Below are positions 14,440-20,435 of a stretch of DNA of 20,435 nucleotides, piece by piece. Position numbers and translations under genes: made by a program. The first letter of the stretch is position 1; every line of letters starts with the position of its first letter. Source of the stretch: a virus. The notes beneath the pieces are model-generated. The model ran no database searches, had not been told where the DNA came from, and worked only from the letters and a program-made list of their open reading frames with translations. The stretch spans positions 1 through 20,435 of IMG/VR virus record IMGVR_UViG_3300024518_001195; one strand, 5' to 3'.

Positions 14440-14610
14440 TTATTTCTTTTTACTTGTCTTTTTTGCCGCTACTTTAACGGACTTTTCTTCTGCTACTTTA
14501 TACTTCGCAATCTTGCGAGAAACGAGGTTAGACGCTATTAAGCCATCTAACTTCATTGTCTCACCTTCTTTTTTAGAAGCATAGTCTTTAATAAAAACTA
14601 CCTCCCTCAT
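14440..14610 (-). CDS. Small basic protein between capsid and connector genes
   Basis: A 56-residue protein, MREVVFIKDYASKKEGETMK onward, with a short beta-like start, a central helix (LIASNLVSRKIAKYKVAE) and a Lys-rich tail ending KKTSKKK. Its ATG lies one base after the capsid stop and its stop ten bases before the connector ATG, so it fills the gap as a coupled gene. A longer open frame exists on the opposite strand here but lies antisense to the operon. Bacteroidota phages often carry a short protein at this place; role unknown, perhaps a capsid-associated or DNA-contacting factor. Confidence 0.75.
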   Translation of the reverse strand: MREVVFIKDYASKKEGETMKLDGLIASNLVSRKIAKYKVAEEKSVKVAAKKTSKKK

Positions 14611-14611
14611 A

Positions 14612-15877
14612 TTACGATGCTAAAGTAACTAATGCTGCGTCAATATCAGCAACTTTTCTGAATCCTGTTAAATCAGAGTTCTTAATAAGGAACTGTAAAC
14701 GCTTACGTACTTTCAATGTCATAACATCTTCTAAGAATTGGTTGTTTACCTCTCCTGTAGCGATAGTCATTCCACCGATTTCGATAATACGTGCATATCT
14801 TGAATCACCAACGTACATTGAATTTGCAGCTACACCGTTATTCTCAACAACTGTGATTCCAGAAACAACAGCACCATCACGACTCACAAATGGAGGCATT
14901 ACGTAGTTGTTATTACCGTCTTTCTTAAGCTTCATTCTGTTGATGTCAACAATGTTCATCAATACGAAGTTAGAGTTGTATTTATTACCTGTAAGAGCTG
15001 TAATATCTTCGTCAACCTTAACTACTAAGTCATAGATAGAAGCGTCAGTAATACCTGAAGCAGCCGCAGTATAAGCAGGTGCGTAAGTATCTAAACCTGT
15101 AATGTTGTTACCTGTTCCATCACCTAGTAATAACTGACCATCAATTAAGATGTCAACGTTTACTCTTAAGAACATCTCTAATTCAGAAGCAAACATAGCT
15201 TCATCTTCAAAGAACTCTTCTGTTACTGGTAAAGAATCACCGATTTTCTTAACGTCAATCGTGTATTGCTTGAATACAGCAGTAGACTCAGGAAAAGCAG
15301 CACCTTCAGCTACCATTGCAGCAGCACGTACAGACGTAGCCTCATCCCAATCAAAATATCTGTAAGTATGGTTATGGTTGTTACCTGTTAAAGATACTTT
15401 AGGGAATAAGTTGTACAAGTTTAAAGAACGCACGTCTAATTGCCCGATATTAGGGTCTACTTGTGAGTTCCAGTTAGGAGAGATAGTAGAAGTGTCAGAC
15501 GTTGCTTTTAATGCTACTTCTGCTCTTGATTCTCTCTGTGCAATAGACTTCAATGTTGCGTTATGCTCTTTGATTTGAGCTTTAAGAGATAAATCAGCTT
15601 TACCATCTGTAGCTTTCAATCCTTTAGCAATTGCAACACCTTGCTTTTCTACTGCTTGAACTAGTGTAGAAAGTTGTTTAGACGCTTCTTCTGAAATCTC
15701 TTTCATTTTAGCAATCTCTTCTGCTGTTGCGTTTCCTTTAGATTCCAAAGCTTCAAATGCTTCAGAGTTCTTTGTGTTTAATTCGTTGTAAATTCCAGCT
15801 TTTTTTTCTGCTGTCATTCCGTCGAAATCTTCCTTAGAGATACCTTTTACCTCCAAAAATTGGTTTAATGTTTTCAT
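14612..15877 (-). CDS. Major capsid protein, HK97 fold
   Basis: A 421-residue capsid subunit. Residues 1-120 are a helical, charged delta-like scaffold domain (LSTLVQAVEKQGVAIAKGLK) that the neighbouring protease would remove. The mature part probably begins near residue 125-140 and shows HK97-type features: the N-arm, then IKKIGDSLPVTEEFFEDEAM-like spine region (written in the gene as VKKIGDSLPVTEEFFED), the DGQLLLGDGTGNNITG loop near 247-261, the P-domain and a C-terminal A-domain ending LQFLIKNSDLTGFRKV. The order portal, protease, capsid confirms it. The start codon is one base from the protease stop. Length is normal for a capsid with an N-terminal scaffold. Confidence 0.93.
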   Translation of the reverse strand: MKTLNQFLEVKGISKEDFDGMTAEKKAGIYNELNTKNSEAFEALESKGNATAEEIAKMKEISEEASKQLSTLVQAVEKQGVAIAKGLKATDGKADLSLKAQIKEHNATLKSIAQRESRAEVALKATSDTSTISPNWNSQVDPNIGQLDVRSLNLYNLFPKVSLTGNNHNHTYRYFDWDEATSVRAAAMVAEGAAFPESTAVFKQYTIDVKKIGDSLPVTEEFFEDEAMFASELEMFLRVNVDILIDGQLLLGDGTGNNITGLDTYAPAYTAAASGITDASIYDLVVKVDEDITALTGNKYNSNFVLMNIVDINRMKLKKDGNNNYVMPPFVSRDGAVVSGITVVENNGVAANSMYVGDSRYARIIEIGGMTIATGEVNNQFLEDVMTLKVRKRLQFLIKNSDLTGFRKVADIDAALVTLAS

Positions 15878-15878
15878 A

Positions 15879-16715
15879 TTAAATGAAATTAAAATAGTTA
15901 ATATCAGATACTTTATCTGACTTTTCTTCTTGAGTGTCCGTAGACGGCTCTACAGTGTCATTCGACGGCTGTATATCTTTGGCTTCAATAGTACCAGTAG
16001 AACTGTTTGAACCAGCTAATACTAATGAAGATTCTCCTATGTTTTTCGCTTCTGAAACTATCCAGAAATGAGTAATCTCTTCGAAGTCTGCTTTGTTTGC
16101 AATGTTGTTTAAGTTGTCGTTATAGTTCTTTAACTCTGCTTGGTGTTCTCTATCGTTAGAGTTCATAGCTAAATCAATCTTAACGTATTGCATCCTAACA
16201 CTAGCTTCAATATCGTCGCCACTATCTAACCACTCTTTACCAACACCGTTTAAGGCTTTGTCTTTATGTAGCTTATAAACCAATGCTTGTGTATTGCCCT
16301 CGTAACCTTTGCCAACTGAACTAAAAGGAATTTCTGTTACGAACATTTCAATGTCACCTTTCTTACCAACAACATTAGACAACTCCATCTTATGGTCAGT
16401 AACTAAATAGTTTTTTCCTTGTTGCTCTTTAGCTGTCTTATTCCAAATACCTTTCACGTGAACATCACCATGTGAATCTAAAACGTTTGTAGTATTAACA
16501 ACTACATAGTAATAGTTCTTATCAGAAAACAATCCTTTAGTAGTATCGTCTGCTGATTTAAGGTCTAAACCTAATACAGGAATACCTGAACCTCTATCAC
16601 AAGATTTGAATATCTCTGAACGCTTTATGTTGATTAAGTCTTCTTTATTCTCTTTTAAAGCTTTAAACATAGCTTCATTAGAGTCAAAAGTTTTATTTAG
16701 TTCTTTACAAATCAT
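15879..16715 (-). CDS. Prohead maturation protease
   Basis: A 278-residue serine protease of the HK97 gp4-like group that cleaves the capsid scaffold. Candidate catalytic residues are H108 in YLVTDHKMELS and S172 in IEASVRMQYVKI, with the following conserved strand EEITHFWIVSEAK at about 212-224. An early NTTNVLDSHGDVHVKGIW segment is typical of the family. Residues 235-278 are Ser/Thr/Asp/Glu-rich and probably disordered; they may be a scaffold remnant. It lies between portal and capsid genes, 30 bases after the portal stop. Catalytic assignment is by pattern, not by alignment. Confidence 0.85.
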   Translation of the reverse strand: MICKELNKTFDSNEAMFKALKENKEDLINIKRSEIFKSCDRGSGIPVLGLDLKSADDTTKGLFSDKNYYYVVVNTTNVLDSHGDVHVKGIWNKTAKEQQGKNYLVTDHKMELSNVVGKKGDIEMFVTEIPFSSVGKGYEGNTQALVYKLHKDKALNGVGKEWLDSGDDIEASVRMQYVKIDLAMNSNDREHQAELKNYNDNLNNIANKADFEEITHFWIVSEAKNIGESSLVLAGSNSSTGTIEAKDIQPSNDTVEPSTDTQEEKSDKVSDINYFNFI

Positions 16716-16745
16716 TTAATTATCGTTTTACCGTTGTCAGCACTC

Positions 16746-18029
16746 TTAGTTTTCGCTTTGTGCTTCTTCTTGATTTCCTGTAGCTCCTTCGCTGTTAGTT
16801 TCTTTTCCATTTAAAGTGGCTGTTAATTCGTCGTTGTTAATGCTTTCTAGCTCTCCAATGCTTCTAAGCTCGTCAATCGTCATAACTTTCAAGAACTCAG
16901 CCGCTACCCTACTATCCATAGAGTTAATAGTTTGTAGTAATCTATTAGTTGTAGCTTTTAACTCCTCAATCGTAGTCACGTCAGTCACAACAATCTCGTC
17001 AAGCCCTAAACGCTCATTTAAGAACGTTGTAAGTGTAGATAGTATATTGTTATTCAAAGGAACATAAACGTCACTATAAGCTGTTATTTTAGCTTCTGAT
17101 ACGTTGTTATAAGTACTTGAATCGTTATCATTGAATAATACGCTAGGCATACCGTAAATAGCACTGATTAAACGTAAATCGTTCATTACACCTTCTAGCA
17201 ATTTTAAATCGCTTGGACTCATACCTGTTTGAATGTAGCTTAAATCGCTCGTACTGATTTTAATCTTGTTAAACTTATCAGCACCTCCTACTTCACCATC
17301 AAATTCGTCTTGTAATCTCTGACGTTCTTTTGGCAACATTGGTGCGTCTGACTTGTTAGTAAGGATACCGATAATACCTCTATTTTTAAAGATACTAGCT
17401 GAAGCACTAAACTTCTCATTACTTGATTGAATCAATGTCCACGCAGATTGTAAAGGGCTTAACCCTTGAAGAATTGAAGTAGAGCTTACATTTACTACGT
17501 TTGACATCTTGATATGACATACTTCCTCTGGTTCGTAATAGTAAATAGTTCCACTTGGTAAAGTATATCTATATCTTACTAGTTCGTCGTTTTTGTTTAA
17601 TTCTAACTCTAACAACTTAACCTTTAATACCTCTATCTCGTTACCCATCCCACCGAAACCCATCGTATGAAGTACGTAAGCATTACCACAAAGCAAAAAA
17701 GATTCCTCGATTTCCTGACGTAATAACGGGTCACTTAATAAGTCAACTATAACGCTATCACCTTCAATCTTCTCACCTTCCTCATCCACTTGTGCAATAT
17801 CTAGCTTTGAAGATGTTGTAGCAATCTTATTAACTACCATGTAAAGCAATGGATTATCACCGTATGCACTTAGATATGCTCTACCGTTACCTTTTGATTG
17901 AAACCCGAAAAAGTCTCTCAATACCTCAATACTAGTGTTAGAACGCACTATATTAGGTACATTTGGCGCACTTGGTAAATACGACTTTCCAGTAAAAATA
18001 GATTTAAAAGCGTCTAGTCTGTTAGACAT
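16746..18029 (-). CDS. Portal protein, HK97 type
   Basis: A 427-residue portal subunit that forms the dodecameric DNA entry ring. Family features include GLSPLQSAWTLIQSS, IFKNRGIIGILTNK, the stem helix LLEGVMNDLRLISAIYGMPS and the following TYNNVSEAKITAYSD. The C-terminus is Glu/Asn/Thr-rich. The frame is open to an ATG at 18068, but the -7 box lies at 18047-18054, so an mRNA from that promoter would begin downstream of 18068. The ATG at 18029 (MSNRLDAFKSIFTGK) gives a normal portal N-terminus and is chosen. It heads the head operon. Confidence 0.93.
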   Translation of the reverse strand: MSNRLDAFKSIFTGKSYLPSAPNVPNIVRSNTSIEVLRDFFGFQSKGNGRAYLSAYGDNPLLYMVVNKIATTSSKLDIAQVDEEGEKIEGDSVIVDLLSDPLLRQEIEESFLLCGNAYVLHTMGFGGMGNEIEVLKVKLLELELNKNDELVRYRYTLPSGTIYYYEPEEVCHIKMSNVVNVSSTSILQGLSPLQSAWTLIQSSNEKFSASASIFKNRGIIGILTNKSDAPMLPKERQRLQDEFDGEVGGADKFNKIKISTSDLSYIQTGMSPSDLKLLEGVMNDLRLISAIYGMPSVLFNDNDSSTYNNVSEAKITAYSDVYVPLNNNILSTLTTFLNERLGLDEIVVTDVTTIEELKATTNRLLQTINSMDSRVAAEFLKVMTIDELRSIGELESINNDELTATLNGKETNSEGATGNQEEAQSEN

Positions 18030-18046
18030 AAATGTTAGATTTTCAA

Positions 18047-18088
18047 CAAAGATACAATAATTTTGCAATATATCGTTAAAATCTTAAC
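18047..18088 (-). promoter_or_regulatory. Head-operon promoter with upstream palindrome
   Basis: On the minus strand TATCTTTG (18047-18054) is a TAnnTTTG -7 box. No TTG occurs at the normal -33 spacing. Instead GTTAA-GATT-TTAAC (18075-18088), extendable to TGTTA-N6-TAACG, lies 19-20 bases upstream. The core AATTATTGTATCTTTGT is identical to that of the tail promoter, and both follow a terminator directly. It sets the portal start at 18029. Confidence 0.7.
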
Positions 18089-18105
18089 AAAAATGTTTAG
18101 ACGTT

Positions 18106-18135
18106 AAAAAAAGCCGAACTATTAAGAACGGCTTT
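18106..18135 (-). terminator. Intrinsic terminator after the terminase unit
   Basis: Minus-strand AAAGCCG, a 12-base loop and CGGCTTT form a 7-bp stem followed by a run of T (A tract at 18106-18112 on the plus strand). It ends the terminase transcript and the short transcript of the 12-codon frame, and lies just upstream of the head promoter. Confidence 0.8.
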
Positions 18136-18155
18136 CGGTTTAGGTTGTTGGTTGG

Positions 18156-18194
18156 TTACAATAAAGGTTTTACTGTTTCTAATGTTAATTTCAT
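18156..18194 (-). CDS. 12-codon open frame in a promoter-terminator unit
   Basis: MKLTLETVKPLL followed by TAA. An A/T-rich AAATAAATAGAT leader precedes the ATG, like those of accepted genes here. The frame has its own consensus promoter 24 bases upstream and a terminator about 20 bases after its stop. It may be a leader peptide, a very small protein or simply a chance frame in a short RNA. Between stop and terminator lies an AACC-rich stretch. No function is recognised. Confidence 0.4.
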   Translation of the reverse strand: MKLTLETVKPLL

Positions 18195-18217
18195 ATCTAT
18201 TTATTTAATTGTTTATC

Positions 18218-18247
18218 CAAATATATATATAATTATTCGATTGACAA
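18218..18247 (-). promoter_or_regulatory. Consensus promoter upstream of the 12-codon frame
   Basis: Minus-strand TTG (18245-18247), a 19-base spacer and TATATTTG (18218-18225) match the Bacteroidota consensus exactly, unlike the head and tail promoters, so the host RNA polymerase could use it without a phage activator. The spacer is an AT run (TATATATA). It lies in the gap after the large terminase gene. Confidence 0.7.
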
Positions 18248-18266
18248 TACAAAAAGCAAAAAAAGA

Positions 18267-19460
18267 TTATAAATATGTGTAAACTACATAGCGAACCGAG
18301 TCCATACCGTCATCCCACTCCTTTACGGGTACATCTAAAACAACATCGGTCTTACTATCAACCTTCCATTTGTAGTTGTTAGCTTCTTTCTGTAGGTTAA
18401 CTGAGTCTTTATGTATGAAAATATTGAACTTTTGCATCTTACGTATTCCAGTAAGTACACTTCCAGCAGGTTTCTTTGCGTTAAATGCTGCAATGTTATT
18501 CTTTACTAATACATGAGTACTTTTCTTTTCAGCACTATCACATACTACATAGGTCTCCTCTCCTATTAGTTCCATGTCTGCTTTAAGCTGAGGCACTAAA
18601 CCGACTTCTAAATCCATTATGTTAGACTCATACACAACCTCTCTTAGATACAGGTTGTTACCGTTTACTGTTACCCTAGTACAGGCTAAAGGGTGATTAA
18701 TTCCCCAGTCAACACCGTAGAACACATTGTCATAACCGTCCAAGTCCTCGTCTACATAAGTACTCCACTTTTGGAATATGATTTCTTTACCTTTAAACAC
18801 TAACCCTTTACCGTAGATACTCCACATCCTTTCGTCGGCTGTTCCTGCTTCTATGTTTTCAGGTGTTGGCTCGTATGCTTTAATCTCCTTAACAATCGAA
18901 TCAGGTAAGAACGGATTATCTTCGTATGTACTCCTGTAAACCTTTACATCATCCCTTTGCTCTAGTTTATATACCCAACTATCAGGGGCACTAGGGTTGC
19001 AGTCTAATATGAATCCATCTTCACAACGTTGGTTTAATTGCCTGAATGTGTGAACGTATGTACTTACAGCCTCGTTAATGTAGAATAAGTCGTTACGTAA
19101 TCCGTAAACCCTCATCGGGTCATCTATCAACCCTATAAATGAAATATTGTTACCGTTAAGAATAGCGGTGTTATCTGACTTGTTAATCTTTACGTGAGGT
19201 GCTAACGGTGGGAAGTCACCTAATCCATAACACAGAGCAATAAAGTCTTTTAGAGTTGTTCTTTTAAGATTGACCAATGTATCTCTACATATTACAATCT
19301 CTTTACCTGTATTCTTTAAGCAGTAGACTATAATCCATTGAATAGCACTAATCGTTTTACTGGAACGTGTACCACCAACAAGGACAACACCTCTATTATC
19401 GTAGATGTTGTCCTCTATAAATTCGTAGTTACTTGTTACGCTTATATCTAAATTAGCCAA
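18267..19460 (-). CDS. terL: Terminase large subunit
   Basis: A 397-residue packaging motor. The ATPase domain has Walker A GGTRSSKT (29-36), Walker B LFYINEA with E130 (125-131) and the coupling motif DCNPS (153-157). The nuclease domain has D251 in YGVDWGINHP, D308 in VVCDSAEKK and D383/D387 in EWDDGMDSVRY, the three acidic sites of RNase H-like terminase nucleases. The frame has no ATG near its start: TTG at 19460 is the only reasonable initiator, because an in-frame stop lies six codons upstream and the next Met is residue 116. The gap to the small subunit is 55 bases. Confidence 0.95.
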   Translation of the reverse strand: MANLDISVTSNYEFIEDNIYDNRGVVLVGGTRSSKTISAIQWIIVYCLKNTGKEIVICRDTLVNLKRTTLKDFIALCYGLGDFPPLAPHVKINKSDNTAILNGNNISFIGLIDDPMRVYGLRNDLFYINEAVSTYVHTFRQLNQRCEDGFILDCNPSAPDSWVYKLEQRDDVKVYRSTYEDNPFLPDSIVKEIKAYEPTPENIEAGTADERMWSIYGKGLVFKGKEIIFQKWSTYVDEDLDGYDNVFYGVDWGINHPLACTRVTVNGNNLYLREVVYESNIMDLEVGLVPQLKADMELIGEETYVVCDSAEKKSTHVLVKNNIAAFNAKKPAGSVLTGIRKMQKFNIFIHKDSVNLQKEANNYKWKVDSKTDVVLDVPVKEWDDGMDSVRYVVYTYL

Positions 19461-19515
19461 ATTGTAAAATGTTGATTATCAGTGATTGAGTCTACTTGTT
19501 ACACACGGTGGAGAC

Positions 19516-19938
19516 CTACTTTTTTTTATTCTTTACTACGTTCACTGTAATCTCTGTTACCTTATCTTCAACTTTAACTTCTTGCTTGTCTGTTAAGCCG
19601 TTTAAACGTTGTGTAATGCTTGCGTTGTAGATTCCACACATACCGCCTTCTATTTGGTTTTGCCTGATTTCCATCTTAATATACGAACAGATACCGCAAT
19701 AGTCACCGTAAGAATCATTAGTATTCCTAAAATAATGTTCAACAGTTAACCCTTTCTTAAAGCAGTAAACCTCGAAACCAGCCATGGAATAAGGTCTTTG
19801 TTTCTCTCTATGTACTGAGCTTCCATCTTTACCTACAAAGTCATGCACAAGTATAGGTTTAGAATCTGTTTCTTTCTTGTACCCTTCAAACAGCTCACAT
19901 AGTTTTTCAGGTGTCTTTATGTACTTAGGTTTTGCCAT
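19516..19938 (-). CDS. terS: Terminase small subunit
   Basis: A 140-residue protein matching the gp3-like DNA-packaging group: the N-terminal TPEKLCELFEGYKKETDSKP, the VHDFVGKDGSSVHREKQRPY segment, the helix-turn-helix-like MAGFEVYCFKKGLTVEHYF, and the C-terminal INEASITQRLNGL-type region (here IYNASITQRLNGLTDKQEVK). It recognises the packaging site and regulates the large subunit. It starts in a TAATG overlap with the preceding 66-residue gene and ends in a Lys-rich tail. The adjacent large subunit supports the call. Confidence 0.88.
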   Translation of the reverse strand: MAKPKYIKTPEKLCELFEGYKKETDSKPILVHDFVGKDGSSVHREKQRPYSMAGFEVYCFKKGLTVEHYFRNTNDSYGDYCGICSYIKMEIRQNQIEGGMCGIYNASITQRLNGLTDKQEVKVEDKVTEITVNVVKNKKK

Positions 19939-20138
19939 TATCTTTTTATTTGTTTCTGTTTACTAAAGCCGTTCCTATATCCTTCTGCTCTCTCTTCCAT
20001 GAACGCAAGGAACAACATAGTTTTAGCTTCTTCTATTGTTAGTTTTTCGCTTACTAGGTCTGCTAGTACGCTTTTAATATCTTGACAGTTTTGTATTACT
20101 CTGTCCTTTCTTTTAATATCTTCTGAATACTTACTCAT
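19938..20138 (-). CDS. Small helical protein upstream of the terminase
   Basis: A 66-residue helical protein, MSKYSEDIKRKDRVIQNCQD onward, with an acidic/hydrophobic middle (LADLVSEKLTIEEAKTMLFL) and a basic C-terminus (NGFSKQKQIKR). It overlaps terS by TAATG, so it belongs to the packaging transcript. The shape is that of a small DNA-binding or regulatory protein, but no domain is identified. Confidence 0.7.
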   Translation of the reverse strand: MSKYSEDIKRKDRVIQNCQDIKSVLADLVSEKLTIEEAKTMLFLAFMEERAEGYRNGFSKQKQIKR

Positions 20139-20142
20139 GTCT

Positions 20143-20265
20143 TTAGTTTAATAGTTCTTCTCTGCTTACATATCCGTAACCCTGATTTAATAGGAATAAC
20201 TGTAATATAAGTACTGGCGTTGACTTGCTTTGAGTCTTATGTCTGTTTCTAAATCCGTTTAACAT
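20143..20265 (-). CDS. 40-residue protein in the pre-terminase gene string
   Basis: A 40-residue frame, MLNGFRNRHKTQSKSTPVLI onward, with an Arg/Lys-rich start, a hydrophobic helix (LILQLFLL) and a GYGYVSREELLN end. Its ATG overlaps the stop of the preceding partial gene (ATGTTAA) and its stop lies four bases before the next ATG, so it is spaced as a coupled gene. Small size leaves some doubt. Role unknown. Confidence 0.5.
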   Translation of the reverse strand: MLNGFRNRHKTQSKSTPVLILQLFLLNQGYGYVSREELLN

Positions 20266-20435
20266 ACTATCAAATAAATTATAATCCCTACGCTCACTCT
20301 AATAATACTATTTACAAGCTGTTTTAAAGGTAGTAAGTTAGTTGAGACAGGTATTAAGTCCATCCAAGGTAGAAAAGCGCATACGAAGCGGTCTAAGTAC
20401 ATTAGAGCTAACTGTAACACTAAAAGTATTAATCC
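20259..20435 (-). CDS. Partial small membrane protein
   Basis: The last 58 codons of a gene entering from the right edge. It has a hydrophobic stretch at its visible start (LILLVLQLALMYL), a loop with a Trp and prolines, and a second membrane segment at the end (SVGIIIYLIVC). It ends in the overlap with the 40-residue gene. The start lies outside, unless the internal ATG at 20402 is used. A two-pass membrane protein next to packaging genes might be a holin or exclusion factor, but no match is recognised. Confidence 0.5.
   Translation of the reverse strand, partial: GLILLVLQLALMYLDRFVCAFLPWMDLIPVSTNLLPLKQLVNSIIRVSVGIIIYLIVC

Noticed and set aside
14342-14584. 80-codon plus-strand frame near the connector gene
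   Set aside because: It is antisense to the connector and to the coupled 56-residue gene, and its product is a low-complexity Leu/Ser/Phe string.
15150-17067. Plus-strand frames at 15150-15365, 15378-15578 and 16816-17067
   Set aside because: Antisense shadows of the capsid and portal genes.
1-20435. CRISPR array, insertion sequence, attachment site, or anti-phage defence operon
   Set aside because: No regularly spaced repeats, transposase, integrase, terminal repeats or defence-enzyme motifs are visible; the only nuclease outside the terminase is the HNH protein.

Overview
The window is the packaging, head and tail part of a tailed phage or prophage of siphovirus type. Its promoters, A-rich leaders lacking clear Shine-Dalgarno sites and AT-rich bases point to a Bacteroidota host, most likely Flavobacteriia. 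Almost every gene lies on the minus strand, so the order of expression runs from the right end to the left. There is no integrase, repressor, replication, lysis or rRNA/tRNA gene, so whether the phage is temperate cannot be told from here.

Reading leftward: (A) 20435-18267 holds a partial small membrane protein, two small unknown genes, and the terminase small and large subunits. A promoter, a 12-codon open frame and a terminator follow (18247-18106). (B) 18088-12051 is the head operon: a dedicated promoter, then portal, prohead protease, HK97-fold major capsid, a 56-residue basic protein, a head-tail connector-like protein, a neck/tail-completion candidate, a probable major tail protein and a small basic protein, closed by a shared bidirectional terminator. 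(C) 12032-10086 is an accessory cassette inserted in the structural genes. It has one plus-strand gene with its own promoter, a promoter facing the other way that makes a short leader with an intrinsic terminator, about 310 bases of repeat-bearing DNA without a firm gene, then five small minus-strand genes including a free-standing HNH endonuclease, and a terminator. (D) 10069-1 is the tail operon: a promoter closely resembling the portal promoter, a leader ending in a terminator hairpin whose U-tract touches the first start codon, then two pre-tape-measure proteins, the tape measure, a hub-like protein, a large beta-rich tail-tip protein, a fibre-like protein and two unknown genes, the last cut by the window edge.

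Genes within operons are tightly packed, with TAATG stop/start overlaps at 177, 5753, 9082, 12283, 13924 and 19938, which suggests coupled translation. The most notable signals are regulatory. The portal and tail promoters share a palindrome (TGTTA-N6-TAACR) where a -33 box should be and a 17-base core. Two leaders hold terminators that must be read through for downstream genes to be expressed unless unseen promoters exist. In both, an upstream segment is complementary to part of the terminator hairpin. No defence system, CRISPR array or catalytic novelty is visible in the proteins.
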